64,000 nt of DNA, taken from assembly GCF_000521605.1 (NCBI RefSeq), contig NZ_CP006942.1, positions 1,798,001-1,862,000 on the forward strand, read 5' to 3'. This DNA is from Mannheimia sp. USDA-ARS-USMARC-1261 (GTDB lineage Bacteria; Pseudomonadota; Gammaproteobacteria; Enterobacterales; Pasteurellaceae). Of this stretch, positions 20,342-27,988 are shown in pieces. The stretch's first letter is position 1; every line of letters starts with the position of its first letter. The notes under the pieces were generated by a model. The model saw only the letters and a program-made list of their open reading frames with translations. It had not been told where the DNA came from and made no database searches. The position numbers and the translations under genes are program-made.

Positions 20342-20536
20342 ATGAAAAAAGCCTCATTTTGTTTTGCAATTTTTTTGCTAAATTTGACCGCTTGTACCCC
20401 CAAAGTGCAGCTCGAAACGCCAGCTGATGGGATAACCATTAATATGAATGTAGTGGTAGATCACCGCATTGATGTGAAGATGGACGAAAAATCCCGTGTG
20501 GTGATCACGAAAAGTGAAAATAAAACGAAAAATTAG
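20342..20536 (+). CDS. ynbE: YnbE-family small lipoprotein
   Basis: 64-residue outer membrane lipoprotein. The signal peptide ends in the lipobox LTAC (Cys18), followed by TPKVQLETPADGITINMNVVVDH, the conserved YnbE core. GGAAG four bases before the ATG at 20342 fixes the start; an in-frame ATG at 20315 would overlap ydbH and add a hydrophilic prefix before the signal. In E. coli YnbE stacks onto the end of YdbH to complete the lipid bridge. The signal-peptide codons contain an uptake signal (TTTGACCGCTTGTAC). Its stop overlaps the folK stop on the other strand. Confidence 0.85.
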   Translation: MKKASFCFAIFLLNLTACTPKVQLETPADGITINMNVVVDHRIDVKMDEKSRVVITKSENKTKN

Positions 20537-21006
20537 TTAAAGGTTGCCATTTGGTGATCTTTAAATTGCTGATAAATATCGGCTAATTTTTCCCCTGTTG
20601 GTAATACCAAATTCGGGCTTAAATCAAACATCGGCACAATCACAAATTCACGATTTTTCATCTCAATATGTGGCACGTTCAAACGCTCGGTTTGAATTTG
20701 CTCATTGCCGTATAAAATAATATCCAAATCCAACGTCCGCTCGCCCCAACGGCGTAAACGCACTCTGCCCTGTTCATTTTCAATGCTTTGTAACTTATCT
20801 AGCAATTCAGTTGGCGATAATTCGGTTTCAAATTTCGCTACAGCATTCACATAATCAGGCTGATCTTGCGGTCCAACAGGTTTTGAGCCATAAAATGGGC
20901 TAATTTCAAAATGAATTGCAAATTTTTTCAATTTTTCGACCGCTTGTTTAAGCTGTTCGAGAGGATTATCAAGGTTTGAGCCTAAGGCGATGTAGACAGT
21001 TTGCAT
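20533..21006 (-). CDS. folK: HPPK, 2-amino-4-hydroxy-6-hydroxymethyldihydropteridine pyrophosphokinase
   Basis: 157-residue folate pathway enzyme that transfers pyrophosphate from ATP to the pterin. Motifs: YIALGSNLDNP at the N-terminus, SPFYGSKPVGPQDQPDYVNAV, and RWGERTLDLDIILYG with the Mg-binding DLD, then VPHIEMKNREFV. It follows pcnB on the same strand, the enteric pcnB-folK order. The 3' end overlaps ynbE by a few bases in convergent orientation. Confidence 0.95.
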   Translation of the reverse strand: MQTVYIALGSNLDNPLEQLKQAVEKLKKFAIHFEISPFYGSKPVGPQDQPDYVNAVAKFETELSPTELLDKLQSIENEQGRVRLRRWGERTLDLDIILYGNEQIQTERLNVPHIEMKNREFVIVPMFDLSPNLVLPTGEKLADIYQQFKDHQMATFN

Positions 21007-21020
21007 AATTTTCCTTTCCT

Positions 21021-21054
21021 AAAAAAGTAGGAGCGAAAGATTTTTCGCCCCTAC
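21021..21054 (-). terminator. Terminator of pcnB formed by a GTAGG/CCTAC palindrome
   Basis: GTAGGAGCGAAA/TTTCGCCCCTAC hairpin followed on the minus strand by T6. Related GGGCGAAT/ATTCGCCC palindromes occur at 38000-38019 and 33491-33509, so this seems to belong to a small intergenic repeat family. Confidence 0.7.
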
Positions 21055-21058
21055 AACA

Positions 21059-22585
21059 TTATTCAGTTTTAGATGTTTTCGTTTTTTTCTTAAACGTTCT
21101 ACGGCGGCGTTTTTTCTTCGCTTCAGGCTGAACATTAGGCAAATGACGAACCGATTTTAACAACTCACCACGTTGCCCCTCATTGCTGAATTGGTATTCG
21201 TGCCACCAAGCAGCCAGTTCAACTAAATCGCCGCCTTCAATCTCCGCACGCATCACTAACAAGTCAAAGCCTGCACGGAATTTGATATGTTCCAGCGTTT
21301 GTTGCGGGCGGTTGCCACTACGTTTCATCATTTGGAATTGCAATGCCCAAATATCACGAATAACCGAAGTATGACGACGGTGCAAGGCGATAGCTTTGCA
21401 GCTATCTGCCAAGATGTCATTTGCCGCTAACATCATTGCATCGTGGCTGTTGAAACCACCTTCATTTTTAAGCTGTTCCATTTTTTCACGCAATGGATAC
21501 CAAAGCAGTGCAGCAAATAAGAAAGCTGGATTAACAGGCAATTGATCTGCAATGCGTTCATCTGTTGAGGCTAATGCTTTATTAATCATACGCTCAGCAT
21601 TTGAATCCCCTTTCGGAGTGAAAAACGGCGTTAATACAGGGAACAAGAATTGCCACAAATCGTATTCACGCAATAATTGATAGGTTTTTAGCCCTGCTCC
21701 TGTTTGTAATAATTTGAGCGATTCGTCAAACAAACGAGCTGCCGGGATATTCGTTAAAAGCACCGCCATATCACGAATTGGAGCTTCTGTTGCTTTATCA
21801 AGGAACATATCCAGCTTCGCCATAAAACGAATGGCTCTGATCATACGCACAGGGTCTTCTTGGTAGCGGATTGCAGGCTCGCCGATGAGCGATAATTTGC
21901 CTGCTCGTAAATCATCAATACCGTTGAAGAAATCAAAAATCAAGTTACGTTTGGTATCGTAATATAACGCATTAACGGTAAAATCACGGCGTTCGGCATC
22001 GTCTCTTAATGTGCCGTATACATTATCACGCAATAGCATTCCTTCATCGCTTACTTTCGAGATTTTGTCATTGCTGTGGGAAGCGTGCCCTGCTCGGAAG
22101 GTTGCCACCTCAAAAATTTCACGCCCGTAAACAATGTGAGCTAAGCGGAAACGACGACCAATCAAGCGGCATTGTCTGCCGAAAATACGTTGAATTTCTT
22201 CCGGGCGAGCATTGGTGGCAATATCAAAATCTTTTGGTTTTTTCTCAAGTAATAGATCACGAATACAACCACCAACAATATAGGCTTCAAACCCGGCAAG
22301 ATGTAATTTATCTACAATCGAAAGAGCATTTTTAGGGAAATCCTTCGGACTAATCCCATATTGAGCTGCACTTACCGTGAATTTTTTATGTAGGAGATGA
22401 GAAGGCACATCTGTTTGATGACCTTTACTGCCTTTTTTATGGCTTTTTTGTTCTGTTAATTTAGGGGCTGAACGTTTAGAGCGACTGGATTTAGTTGTTT
22501 TCTCTGCTCTTGGTTCAACTTCTGGCTTACTTTCCTTCTCTTGCTTTTTTGGTTTGGAAAATAATGACTTAATATAATTAAAAAT
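21059..22585 (-). CDS. pcnB: Poly(A) polymerase I, probable AUU start codon
   Basis: 508-residue nucleotidyltransferase that adds poly(A) tails and promotes RNA decay. Motifs: VGGCIRDLLLEKKPKDFDIATNA (Gly-Gly and catalytic DxD), RRFRLAHI and RRDFTVNAL; a Lys/Arg-rich C-terminus (KKKRRRRTFKKKTK) binds RNA. Conventional starts give only 449 residues from a GTG at 22408 that has no ribosome site. The same frame runs back without stops to ATT at 22585, preceded by AGAGGTGTACT, giving IFNYIKSLFSKPKK. From memory E. coli pcnB also initiates at AUU with GAGGTGTACT-ATT-TTT, so the AUU start is strongly suggested and would keep expression low. It lies between dksA and folK. Confidence 0.88.
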   Translation of the reverse strand: MFNYIKSLFSKPKKQEKESKPEVEPRAEKTTKSSRSKRSAPKLTEQKSHKKGSKGHQTDVPSHLLHKKFTVSAAQYGISPKDFPKNALSIVDKLHLAGFEAYIVGGCIRDLLLEKKPKDFDIATNARPEEIQRIFGRQCRLIGRRFRLAHIVYGREIFEVATFRAGHASHSNDKISKVSDEGMLLRDNVYGTLRDDAERRDFTVNALYYDTKRNLIFDFFNGIDDLRAGKLSLIGEPAIRYQEDPVRMIRAIRFMAKLDMFLDKATEAPIRDMAVLLTNIPAARLFDESLKLLQTGAGLKTYQLLREYDLWQFLFPVLTPFFTPKGDSNAERMINKALASTDERIADQLPVNPAFLFAALLWYPLREKMEQLKNEGGFNSHDAMMLAANDILADSCKAIALHRRHTSVIRDIWALQFQMMKRSGNRPQQTLEHIKFRAGFDLLVMRAEIEGGDLVELAAWWHEYQFSNEGQRGELLKSVRHLPNVQPEAKKKRRRRTFKKKTKTSKTE

Positions 22586-22604
22586 AGTACACCTCTAAAT
22601 AGTA

Positions 22605-22627
22605 AATGCCTCTTTAAAAGAGGCATT
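22605..22627. other. Hairpin between dksA and pcnB
   Basis: AATGCCTCTTT/AAAGAGGCATT is a perfect 11-base palindrome just after dksA and about 8 bases before the pcnB ribosome site. It lacks a clean T-run, so it may be a partial terminator or an RNA-processing site. Confidence 0.6.
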
Positions 22628-22638
22628 ATGTAACTTGA

Positions 22639-23088
22639 TTATAAACCTAGCTGCTTCTCACGAATTTCAGCTAATGTTTTGCAATCTATACATAAATCTG
22701 CGGTTGGGCGAGCTTCTAAGCGTTTGATGCCGATCTCAACACCACAGGTTTCACAAAAACCGTAATCATCTTCTTGAATTTTATGTAACGTTTGCTCAAT
22801 TTTTTTCAACAATTTACGTTCACGATCACGATTACGAAGTTCTAAACTAAACTCTTCTTCTTGACTTGCACGATCGTTAGGGTCAGCGAAGTTCGTCATA
22901 TCTTCTTGAAGCTGGCTTTTTGTGCGTTCTGCTTCTTCCATAATTTGACCGTGCCACGCTTTCAGAATTTTTTTGAAATGCTCACGTTGAGCTTCATTCA
23001 TATACTCTTCATCTTTTGCTGGCTCATAAGGCTCAACACCTGCTAATGCTAATAAACCAAGAGAGGTGGTTTTAGCCGTTTCAGTCAT
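22639..23088 (-). CDS. dksA: RNA polymerase-binding transcription factor DksA
   Basis: 149-residue partner of ppGpp in the stringent response; it enters the secondary channel of RNA polymerase. The coiled coil with the acidic tip ([26 protein letters not shown]) and the four-Cys zinc finger (CETC...CIDC) are both intact. In enterics gluQ lies between dksA and pcnB; here pcnB follows directly. Confidence 0.97.
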   Translation of the reverse strand: MTETAKTTSLGLLALAGVEPYEPAKDEEYMNEAQREHFKKILKAWHGQIMEEAERTKSQLQEDMTNFADPNDRASQEEEFSLELRNRDRERKLLKKIEQTLHKIQEDDYGFCETCGVEIGIKRLEARPTADLCIDCKTLAEIREKQLGL

Positions 23089-23280
23089 AGATTACTCCTT
23101 GTTTGGAATTTTATTGTTAAAATTATATCCCGAATACAACCTAACTTCCTTGTAACTACATTATACGAAAAAATCAACATCTTCGGGTTTTTAGTAATGG
23201 CGGCTATAAATAACACAAAATCGAATGACTAACAAATAAATTTGCAAAAATTTTGCATTTATATTGATTTATTTGCTCAA

Positions 23281-23308
23281 AATTATAGCCGAATTTACGT
23301 TCGGCTAT
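23281..23308 (-). terminator. Terminator of thiB
   Basis: Minus-strand hairpin ATAGCCGAA/TTCGGCTAT followed by AATTTT, immediately after thiB. Confidence 0.75.
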
Positions 23309-23323
23309 CATTCTGTTTATTTC

Positions 23324-24277
23324 TTACCAGCTTTTTGACCAATCGGCGAGCCATTTTTGAATCGTTTCATTAGAGGGCGAAGTAAATTCTAATTTGTTGT
23401 AGGTTGGCATTTCTGCAAAAGCAGGATCAACACCTTCCGCTAAAACAGGATTCATTACATTATGGTAAGAAATAATATGTTGCGACTCAGGCTTATGCAA
23501 AAATGCTAAAAATTGATTCGCTAACGCTCTTTGTTTAGTCGTTTTTACAATTGCCGCATTTTCTACTTGAACTAAATGCCCTTCCTCGAATGGAGCTGCT
23601 ACATATTTATCGGTGTTTTCGTGCCACTTATGATATAAAGGCGATGTAGTATAACTTAATACTAAATCCGATTCCCCTTTTAAGAAAGCTCCATAAGTTT
23701 CAGACCAGCCTTTACCTACCGTTACGGTATGTTTTGCCAATGTTTTCCAAGCCGTTGGAGCTTCATCACCATACACTTGATTTAGCCACATTAAGAAACC
23801 ACGTCCAACGCTACTGGTTCTTGGATCTTGGTAGATAATCTTTAAGTCTTGGCGTTCAACCAGCTCTTTCAAACTTTTCGGCGGATTTTTCAACTTTTCT
23901 TTATCGTAAATAAAGGCATAAGAGCCTGTATCATACGGAAAGAAAATTTTATCTTTCATCTCTAATTTGGTTTTTGCCTCAAATTCCGTGAACAACCCTG
24001 AATTTTCAGCTTCAGTTTGCAAGAAATTATCAATGCCTAACACCACATCGGCTTTGGTTTTTTCACCTTCTAAACGCACACGGTTGAACATTGTTACACC
24101 ATTATCAAACGGCATAAATTTTAAATCACAGTTACACTCTTTCTCAAAATTTTGCTCTAATTTTGCAGCCGGACCATATTCAGAGGCAAACGAACTATAA
24201 GTGTAAACGGTAAGTGTTGGTTGGTTGGCAAAAGCGGTGGAGGTAAGTAGTGCCAATGAAGATAAAATCAGTTTCAT
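23324..24277 (-). CDS. thiB: Thiamine ABC transporter substrate-binding protein
   Basis: 317-residue periplasmic protein binding thiamine or its phosphates for ABC import. The signal peptide MKLILSSLALLTSTAFA is followed by LTVYTYSSFASEYGPA, typical of ThiB/TbpA-type binding proteins, and later DVVLGIDNFL and FPYDTGSYAFIYDKE. The ATG at 24277 is chosen for the signal peptide and the AGGA site before it; this site is inside a hairpin (24284-24310). A TPP riboswitch lies upstream. No thiP or thiQ follows: a terminator and then dksA come next, so the permease and ATPase must be elsewhere or absent. Confidence 0.93.
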   Translation of the reverse strand: MKLILSSLALLTSTAFANQPTLTVYTYSSFASEYGPAAKLEQNFEKECNCDLKFMPFDNGVTMFNRVRLEGEKTKADVVLGIDNFLQTEAENSGLFTEFEAKTKLEMKDKIFFPYDTGSYAFIYDKEKLKNPPKSLKELVERQDLKIIYQDPRTSSVGRGFLMWLNQVYGDEAPTAWKTLAKHTVTVGKGWSETYGAFLKGESDLVLSYTTSPLYHKWHENTDKYVAAPFEEGHLVQVENAAIVKTTKQRALANQFLAFLHKPESQHIISYHNVMNPVLAEGVDPAFAEMPTYNKLEFTSPSNETIQKWLADWSKSW

Positions 24278-24283
24278 AAAAAG

Positions 24284-24310
24284 TCCTTCTAAATTACGTT
24301 GATAGAAGGA
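24284..24310 (-). promoter_or_regulatory. Expression-platform hairpin of the thiB riboswitch
   Basis: Minus-strand TCCTTCTA/TAGAAGGA stem contains the thiB ribosome site (AGAAGGA) and is followed by CTTTTT. It could sequester the ribosome site, or act as a weak terminator, when TPP is bound. Confidence 0.65.
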
Positions 24311-24330
24311 TTTAAGAGGCAAGTTTGCTA

Positions 24331-24459
24331 TCTCAAATCCCTACGCTGATATTAATCAGATCAGGTTCTATGGGTATTTCTCAGCCACAAGCGGTCGGAT
24401 TTTAGAGAAAATTTGCAAATTTTTAAGCAAATTAAACCGCTTGTTGCACCCCAATGAGA
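24331..24459 (-). ncRNA. TPP riboswitch (thi box) upstream of thiB
   Basis: On the minus strand the signature parts appear in order: GGGGTGC (24446-24452), CTGAGAAATACCC, GAACCTGATCTG and AATATCAGCGTAGGGATT, matching the conserved TPP-binding core I know from thiC and thiB leaders. The closing helix P1 is TCTCA/TGAGA at the two ends. The optional P3 arm is an extended stem whose base is made of two inverted DNA uptake signals. High TPP should lower thiB expression. Confidence 0.95.
24387..24444. repeat. Inverted pair of DNA uptake signals inside the riboswitch P3 arm
   Basis: ACAAGCGGTC (24387-24396) and AACCGCTTGT (24435-24444) are inverted and pair to form the P3 extension of the TPP aptamer. 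Confidence 0.85.
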
Positions 24460-24498
24460 ACGCTTTATTGTAAAAAGTTTGTTGCTGAATTTCAATAT

Positions 24499-24537
24499 TC
24501 GCAAACGTTTGCTATTTAGCAAAAAAATCATTATACT
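24499..24537 (+). promoter_or_regulatory. PurR box overlapping a sigma-70 promoter
   Basis: TTGCTA (24509-24514), a 17-base spacer and TATACT (24532-24537) form a promoter reading towards the deaminase gene. The 16 bases at 24499-24514 contain the PurR core GCAAACGTTTGC, covering the -35 box. This predicts purine repression, as for codBA in E. coli. Confidence 0.8.
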
Positions 24538-24566
24538 ACCCACCTAGTTCAAACAAGGAACTAGAA

Positions 24567-24674
24567 ATGAATTATCCTACTTTAATAATGACTCCAAATT
24601 CTACGCAGCTACGCATCGTTTCACGAGGCGTGGCTGTTTTTTTATTCATTTCTAAAATTAAAAATCGCTCTTAA
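24567..24674 (+). CDS. Possible leader peptide of the deaminase operon
   Basis: 35-codon open frame (MNYPTLIMTPNSTQLRIV...) starting 22 bases after the predicted transcript start, with AAGGA before it in a CTAGTTC/GAACTAG hairpin (24544-24564). The frame runs through the first terminator hairpin and ends inside the second. This is the geometry of a pyrL-type leader, where ribosome progress decides whether the terminator forms. Coding status is not proven; the frame may be coincidental. Confidence 0.4.
   Translation: MNYPTLIMTPNSTQLRIVSRGVAVFLFISKIKNRS
24606..24643 (+). terminator. Attenuator-like terminator 1 in the deaminase leader
   Basis: CAGCTACGC/GCGTGGCTG nine-base stem (one G-T pair) followed by T7. 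The upstream arm belongs to a CTACGC direct repeat (24601 and 24609), so an alternative shifted pairing is possible. Confidence 0.75.
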
Positions 24675-24687
24675 AGGCGATTTTTTT
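24657..24687 (+). terminator. Attenuator-like terminator 2 in the deaminase leader
   Basis: AAATCGC/GCGATTT stem followed by T7, about 45 bases before the deaminase start. Confidence 0.7.
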
Positions 24688-24731
24688 ATGATACTTAATC
24701 TACATTGACAATATTGAAAGGAATAGCATAG

Positions 24732-25715
24732 ATGAGCCAATTGATTCGTACCCTAAAAGGTCATATTCGTGATGAAATCATTAAAAAAGGCGGCTGGGTA
24801 AATGCTCACGCTCACGCAGATCGTGCATTTACAATGACACCCGAGAAAATCACTGTTTATCAAAATGCGAATCTACAACAAAAATGGGACTTGGTAGATG
24901 AAGTAAAACGTAATTCAAGCGTAGAAGATTACTACCGTCGCTTCTCGCAAGCGATTGAATTGATGATTTCACAAGGGGTTACGGCATTCGGTACTTTTGT
25001 AGATATCGATCAGGTATGTGAAGACAGAGCCATTATTGCCGCTCACAAAGCCCGTGAAGTGTATAAAAACGATATTATCTTAAAATTTGCTAACCAAACC
25101 TTAAAAGGAGTGATTGAGCCAACGGCGAAAAAGTGGTTTGATATTGGCTCTGAAATGGTGGATATCATCGGTGGCTTGCCTTACCGTGATGAATTAGATT
25201 ATGGCAAAGGCTTGGAAGCAATGGATATTTTAATGGAAACTGCCAAATCACAAGGTAAAATGTTGCACGTTCACGTCGATCAATTTAACTCACCAAAAGA
25301 AAAAGAAACCGAGCAACTATGTGATAAATCAGTTGAACACGGAATGCAAGGGCGAGTTGTCGCTATTCACGGTATCTCAATTGGGGCTCACCCAAAAGAT
25401 TATCGTAAAATGTTGTATCAAAAAATGCGTGATAGCCAAATGATGGTGATTGCCTGCCCGATGGCGTGGATTGATAGTGGTCGTAAAGAAGACCTCCAGC
25501 CGTTCCACAACGCTTTAACACCTGCGGATGAATTAATTCCTGAAGGCATCACAGTGGCAGTGGGGACAGATAACATCTGCGACTATATGGTGCCACTGTG
25601 TGAAGGCGATATGTGGCAAGAGTTAAGCCTACTTTCTGCGGGTTGCCGTTTCACAAACTTAGAAGAAATGGCGAATATCGCCAGTATTAATGGACGAAAA
25701 GTGCTGGGTTTATAA
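24732..25715 (+). CDS. Cytosine-deaminase-like metal-dependent amidohydrolase
   Basis: 327-residue TIM-barrel hydrolase. Metal ligands expected for the cytosine/isoguanine deaminase branch are present: NAHAHADRAF (HxH near residues 21-23), HVHVDQFN in the middle, VAIHGIS, and GTDNICD near the C-terminus (Asp). It is about 100 residues shorter than E. coli CodA, mainly at the N-terminus, so the substrate may differ (cytosine, isoguanine or another amidine base). AAGGA precedes the ATG. A PurR box upstream supports a role in nucleobase salvage. No permease gene (codB) follows. Confidence 0.75.
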   Translation: MSQLIRTLKGHIRDEIIKKGGWVNAHAHADRAFTMTPEKITVYQNANLQQKWDLVDEVKRNSSVEDYYRRFSQAIELMISQGVTAFGTFVDIDQVCEDRAIIAAHKAREVYKNDIILKFANQTLKGVIEPTAKKWFDIGSEMVDIIGGLPYRDELDYGKGLEAMDILMETAKSQGKMLHVHVDQFNSPKEKETEQLCDKSVEHGMQGRVVAIHGISIGAHPKDYRKMLYQKMRDSQMMVIACPMAWIDSGRKEDLQPFHNALTPADELIPEGITVAVGTDNICDYMVPLCEGDMWQELSLLSAGCRFTNLEEMANIASINGRKVLGL

Positions 25716-25735
25716 TTCACAGTTTTATTTATTCA

Positions 25736-25776
25736 AAATAAAAAAGAGTTAATATTTGTCATATTAACTCTTTTTT
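25736..25776. terminator. Bidirectional terminator
   Basis: AAAAAGAGTTAATA/TATTAACTCTTTTTT hairpin between the convergent deaminase and TolC-like genes. Confidence 0.9.
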
Positions 25777-25793
25777 AGTTCTACTGTACTTGC

Positions 25794-27191
25794 TTATCTT
25801 CTATATTTACCTGCCATTGCTTGGTACACGGCATTTTCATTCGCTAAGATGGTGTACTTGGCATTTAAAATGGCAAGTTGGGAATTACGCTCGGTGTTCA
25901 TTGCAGCTATCCATTCACGGAATTCTGAAACACCTTGTTCATAACGATTTTTGTAGTATGTACTGATGCGTTTATCTTGATTATATGCATCTTGTAGCAC
26001 TTTTAACGAGCTTCTTGATTGCGTATAGCCATAATAATAACGGTCAATTTCATTTAACGCCGAAGTAATTTTTTGCTCATAATTTAAACGAGCCGTTACA
26101 TAATCCGCTTCTGAAATTTTTACGTTATTTTTTACACGATTCCAATCTAAGAATGGTAAATCCAGTTTAATTAACGCATTACCAACCGGGTTATCTGCAA
26201 TATTCCCCACATTTGTAGCATTACCAGTAATAGAACCGCCAATAGTTAAAGTTGGGAACCAGCTTTTCTCTGTCGCCGTTAAAGATTTAAAGGCACTTTG
26301 TAAACGTTGTAATGAACCCACTACATCAGGGCGATTTGCAATCGCTGAAACCGGCACATTTAAATCCACACCTTGCAATTTCACGTTCATAATATTTGGA
26401 TAGCGGATATTAAGCGGTGTATTTGGGTGAACATTTAGCAAATTGCGTAACGTCTGCTCTGCCGTTTTTTGCATTGTGCGTAATTCAATCACCTTGTTGC
26501 GAGCAGTTAAAACTGCTTGCTGTGCTTGATCTACCGCTAAACGGTCAATTGCACCTGCATTCATCTTGTTCGTTAAAATACGGCTGATTTGCTCATAGTT
26601 TTTAATGCTTTCTTCGGTAATACGAATAGCATCACGGTAATAAGCTAATTGATAATAAGTAGTTACCACTGAGTTGATGATAGATAAGCGAGTTGCTTTT
26701 AAATCTTCAACCGTCGCTTTATGAACCCATTCTGCCGCACTCGCGGTGTCAGCTAAACGCTGCCATAAATCAATGGTATAACTTAAATTGAATGCTGCTT
26801 GAGCCGCTGTAGTTGAAACACCGGTTGAAATATTATTAGAAGAAGCCGAACCCAATCCTTTTGCTGCTGAAGCAGAACCTGAACCACTAAAGGTTGGAAC
26901 TAGATTTGCCCCCACTAAGTTCGCATTATAAAGAGCTTTATTTACTGCAATCCCACTTTTTGCTAAATCAAGATTGTTTTTAACGGCTAAATCAACAACA
27001 CGGTTTAATTCAGCATCACTATAACCTTGCCACCATTGCTCGTTAATTTGATATTGCTTAGTGATTTCATCATAACTTTGATAAGTTTCTTGTGCTTTTT
27101 GCAAAGAACCATCATTGCTCATATTTCCGGTAGTACAAGCCGTTACCGTTAAGGCTAACACCACAGAAAAGGCTAATTTTGAGAGTTTCAT
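25794..27191 (-). CDS. TolC-like outer membrane efflux lipoprotein
   Basis: 465-residue outer membrane factor of the TolC/NodT class, the exit duct for RND pumps, ABC exporters or type I secretion. The lipobox TVTAC puts the acylated Cys at residue 19. Two homologous halves each hold long helices and barrel strands, for example NLSYTIDLWQRL with the conserved DLW and the matching LPFLDWNRVKNN. AAGGACATAGA precedes the ATG. No pump genes adjoin, so it may serve several systems, including RTX toxin export if present in this organism (inference). Confidence 0.85.
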   Translation of the reverse strand: MKLSKLAFSVVLALTVTACTTGNMSNDGSLQKAQETYQSYDEITKQYQINEQWWQGYSDAELNRVVDLAVKNNLDLAKSGIAVNKALYNANLVGANLVPTFSGSGSASAAKGLGSASSNNISTGVSTTAAQAAFNLSYTIDLWQRLADTASAAEWVHKATVEDLKATRLSIINSVVTTYYQLAYYRDAIRITEESIKNYEQISRILTNKMNAGAIDRLAVDQAQQAVLTARNKVIELRTMQKTAEQTLRNLLNVHPNTPLNIRYPNIMNVKLQGVDLNVPVSAIANRPDVVGSLQRLQSAFKSLTATEKSWFPTLTIGGSITGNATNVGNIADNPVGNALIKLDLPFLDWNRVKNNVKISEADYVTARLNYEQKITSALNEIDRYYYGYTQSRSSLKVLQDAYNQDKRISTYYKNRYEQGVSEFREWIAAMNTERNSQLAILNAKYTILANENAVYQAMAGKYRR

Positions 27192-27222
27192 TCTATGTCC
27201 TTATTTGGGATAAAATAATTTT

Positions 27223-27263
27223 GTGAAAAAATTTGGGTAGAAAACCGGCGTATTCTACCCAAA
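27223..27263 (-). terminator. Terminator of gmk
   Basis: Minus-strand TTTGGGTAGAA/TTCTACCCAAA stem followed by TTTTTT, after gmk. Confidence 0.85.
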
Positions 27264-27302
27264 AACTACGTTTCTTTCCAGCTAAAATGAACGCTTGTTC
27301 AT

Positions 27303-27926
27303 TTAGTTATGTAATAGTTCACTAATCAGATTGGTATGACGAATTTTCTGACTATTTAAGCTGACACGCTCTGCCACTAAAATTGCTTTTAGCTCAGAAA
27401 GAGCTTGTTCAAAGTTATCATTAATAATCACGTAATCAAACTCATCATAATGGCTCATTTCAGAAACGGCTTCTGCCATACGTTTTGCAATGGTTTCTGC
27501 TGAGTCTTGCCCTCGCCCGATTAAGCGTTTTTCGAGTTCAGCTTTTGAAGGTGGCAAAATAAAGATCGTTTTCACATTTGCCACTTTTTCCCGAATCTGT
27601 CTTGCCCCTTGCCAGTCAATATCAAGGAAAACATCAATCCCTTGTTCAAGGCTGCGTTCAATCATTGGTAGCGATGTGCCATAGTAATTACCGAACACTT
27701 CCGCCCATTCCAAAAAATGCTCTTGCTCAATTAAACGCTTAAATTCTTCGTGGTTGGTAAAGTAATAATGCACGCCATCTTGTTCAGCCGGACGTGGATT
27801 ACGGGTTGTGTGAGAAACAGAAAGTTGGACTTCAGAACGTGGCAAATCAGCTAATAATGCGTTAATTAACGACGATTTACCTGCACCACTGGGGGCTGAA
27901 ATAATATAAAGATGACCTAAACTCAT
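27303..27926 (-). CDS. gmk: Guanylate kinase
   Basis: 207-residue enzyme phosphorylating GMP to GDP. P-loop [12 protein letters not shown] at the N-terminus, [21 protein letters not shown] (GMP site), [11 protein letters not shown] and [13 protein letters not shown] are all present. The ATG at 27926 gives the usual family start ([14 protein letters not shown]); a longer frame starting 13 codons earlier has no support. It sits downstream of gpt, and both serve guanine nucleotide supply. Confidence 0.96.
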   Translation of the reverse strand: MSLGHLYIISAPSGAGKSSLINALLADLPRSEVQLSVSHTTRNPRPAEQDGVHYYFTNHEEFKRLIEQEHFLEWAEVFGNYYGTSLPMIERSLEQGIDVFLDIDWQGARQIREKVANVKTIFILPPSKAELEKRLIGRGQDSAETIAKRMAEAVSEMSHYDEFDYVIINDNFEQALSELKAILVAERVSLNSQKIRHTNLISELLHN

Positions 27927-27944
27927 TTTCTTAATCAATTTAAA

Positions 27945-27980
27945 ACAGATAAAAATAATGGACAATTTTCATTGTCCATT
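27945..27980 (-). terminator. Terminator of gpt
   Basis: AATGGACAAT/ATTGTCCATT perfect stem with TTTC loop, followed on the minus strand by TTATTTTTAT. Some read-through into gmk is possible. Confidence 0.8.
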
Positions 27981-27988
27981 ACACAAAA

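Noticed and set aside
24361-24543. 60-residue minus-strand reading frame
   Set aside because: It overlaps the TPP riboswitch and PurR promoter region, has no ribosome site, and contains the uptake-signal stems; it is a chance frame.
24301-24731. tRNA or other stable RNA gene in the thiB-deaminase gap
   Set aside because: The structured stretches are explained by the TPP aptamer and the two terminators; no cloverleaf or CCA end was seen.
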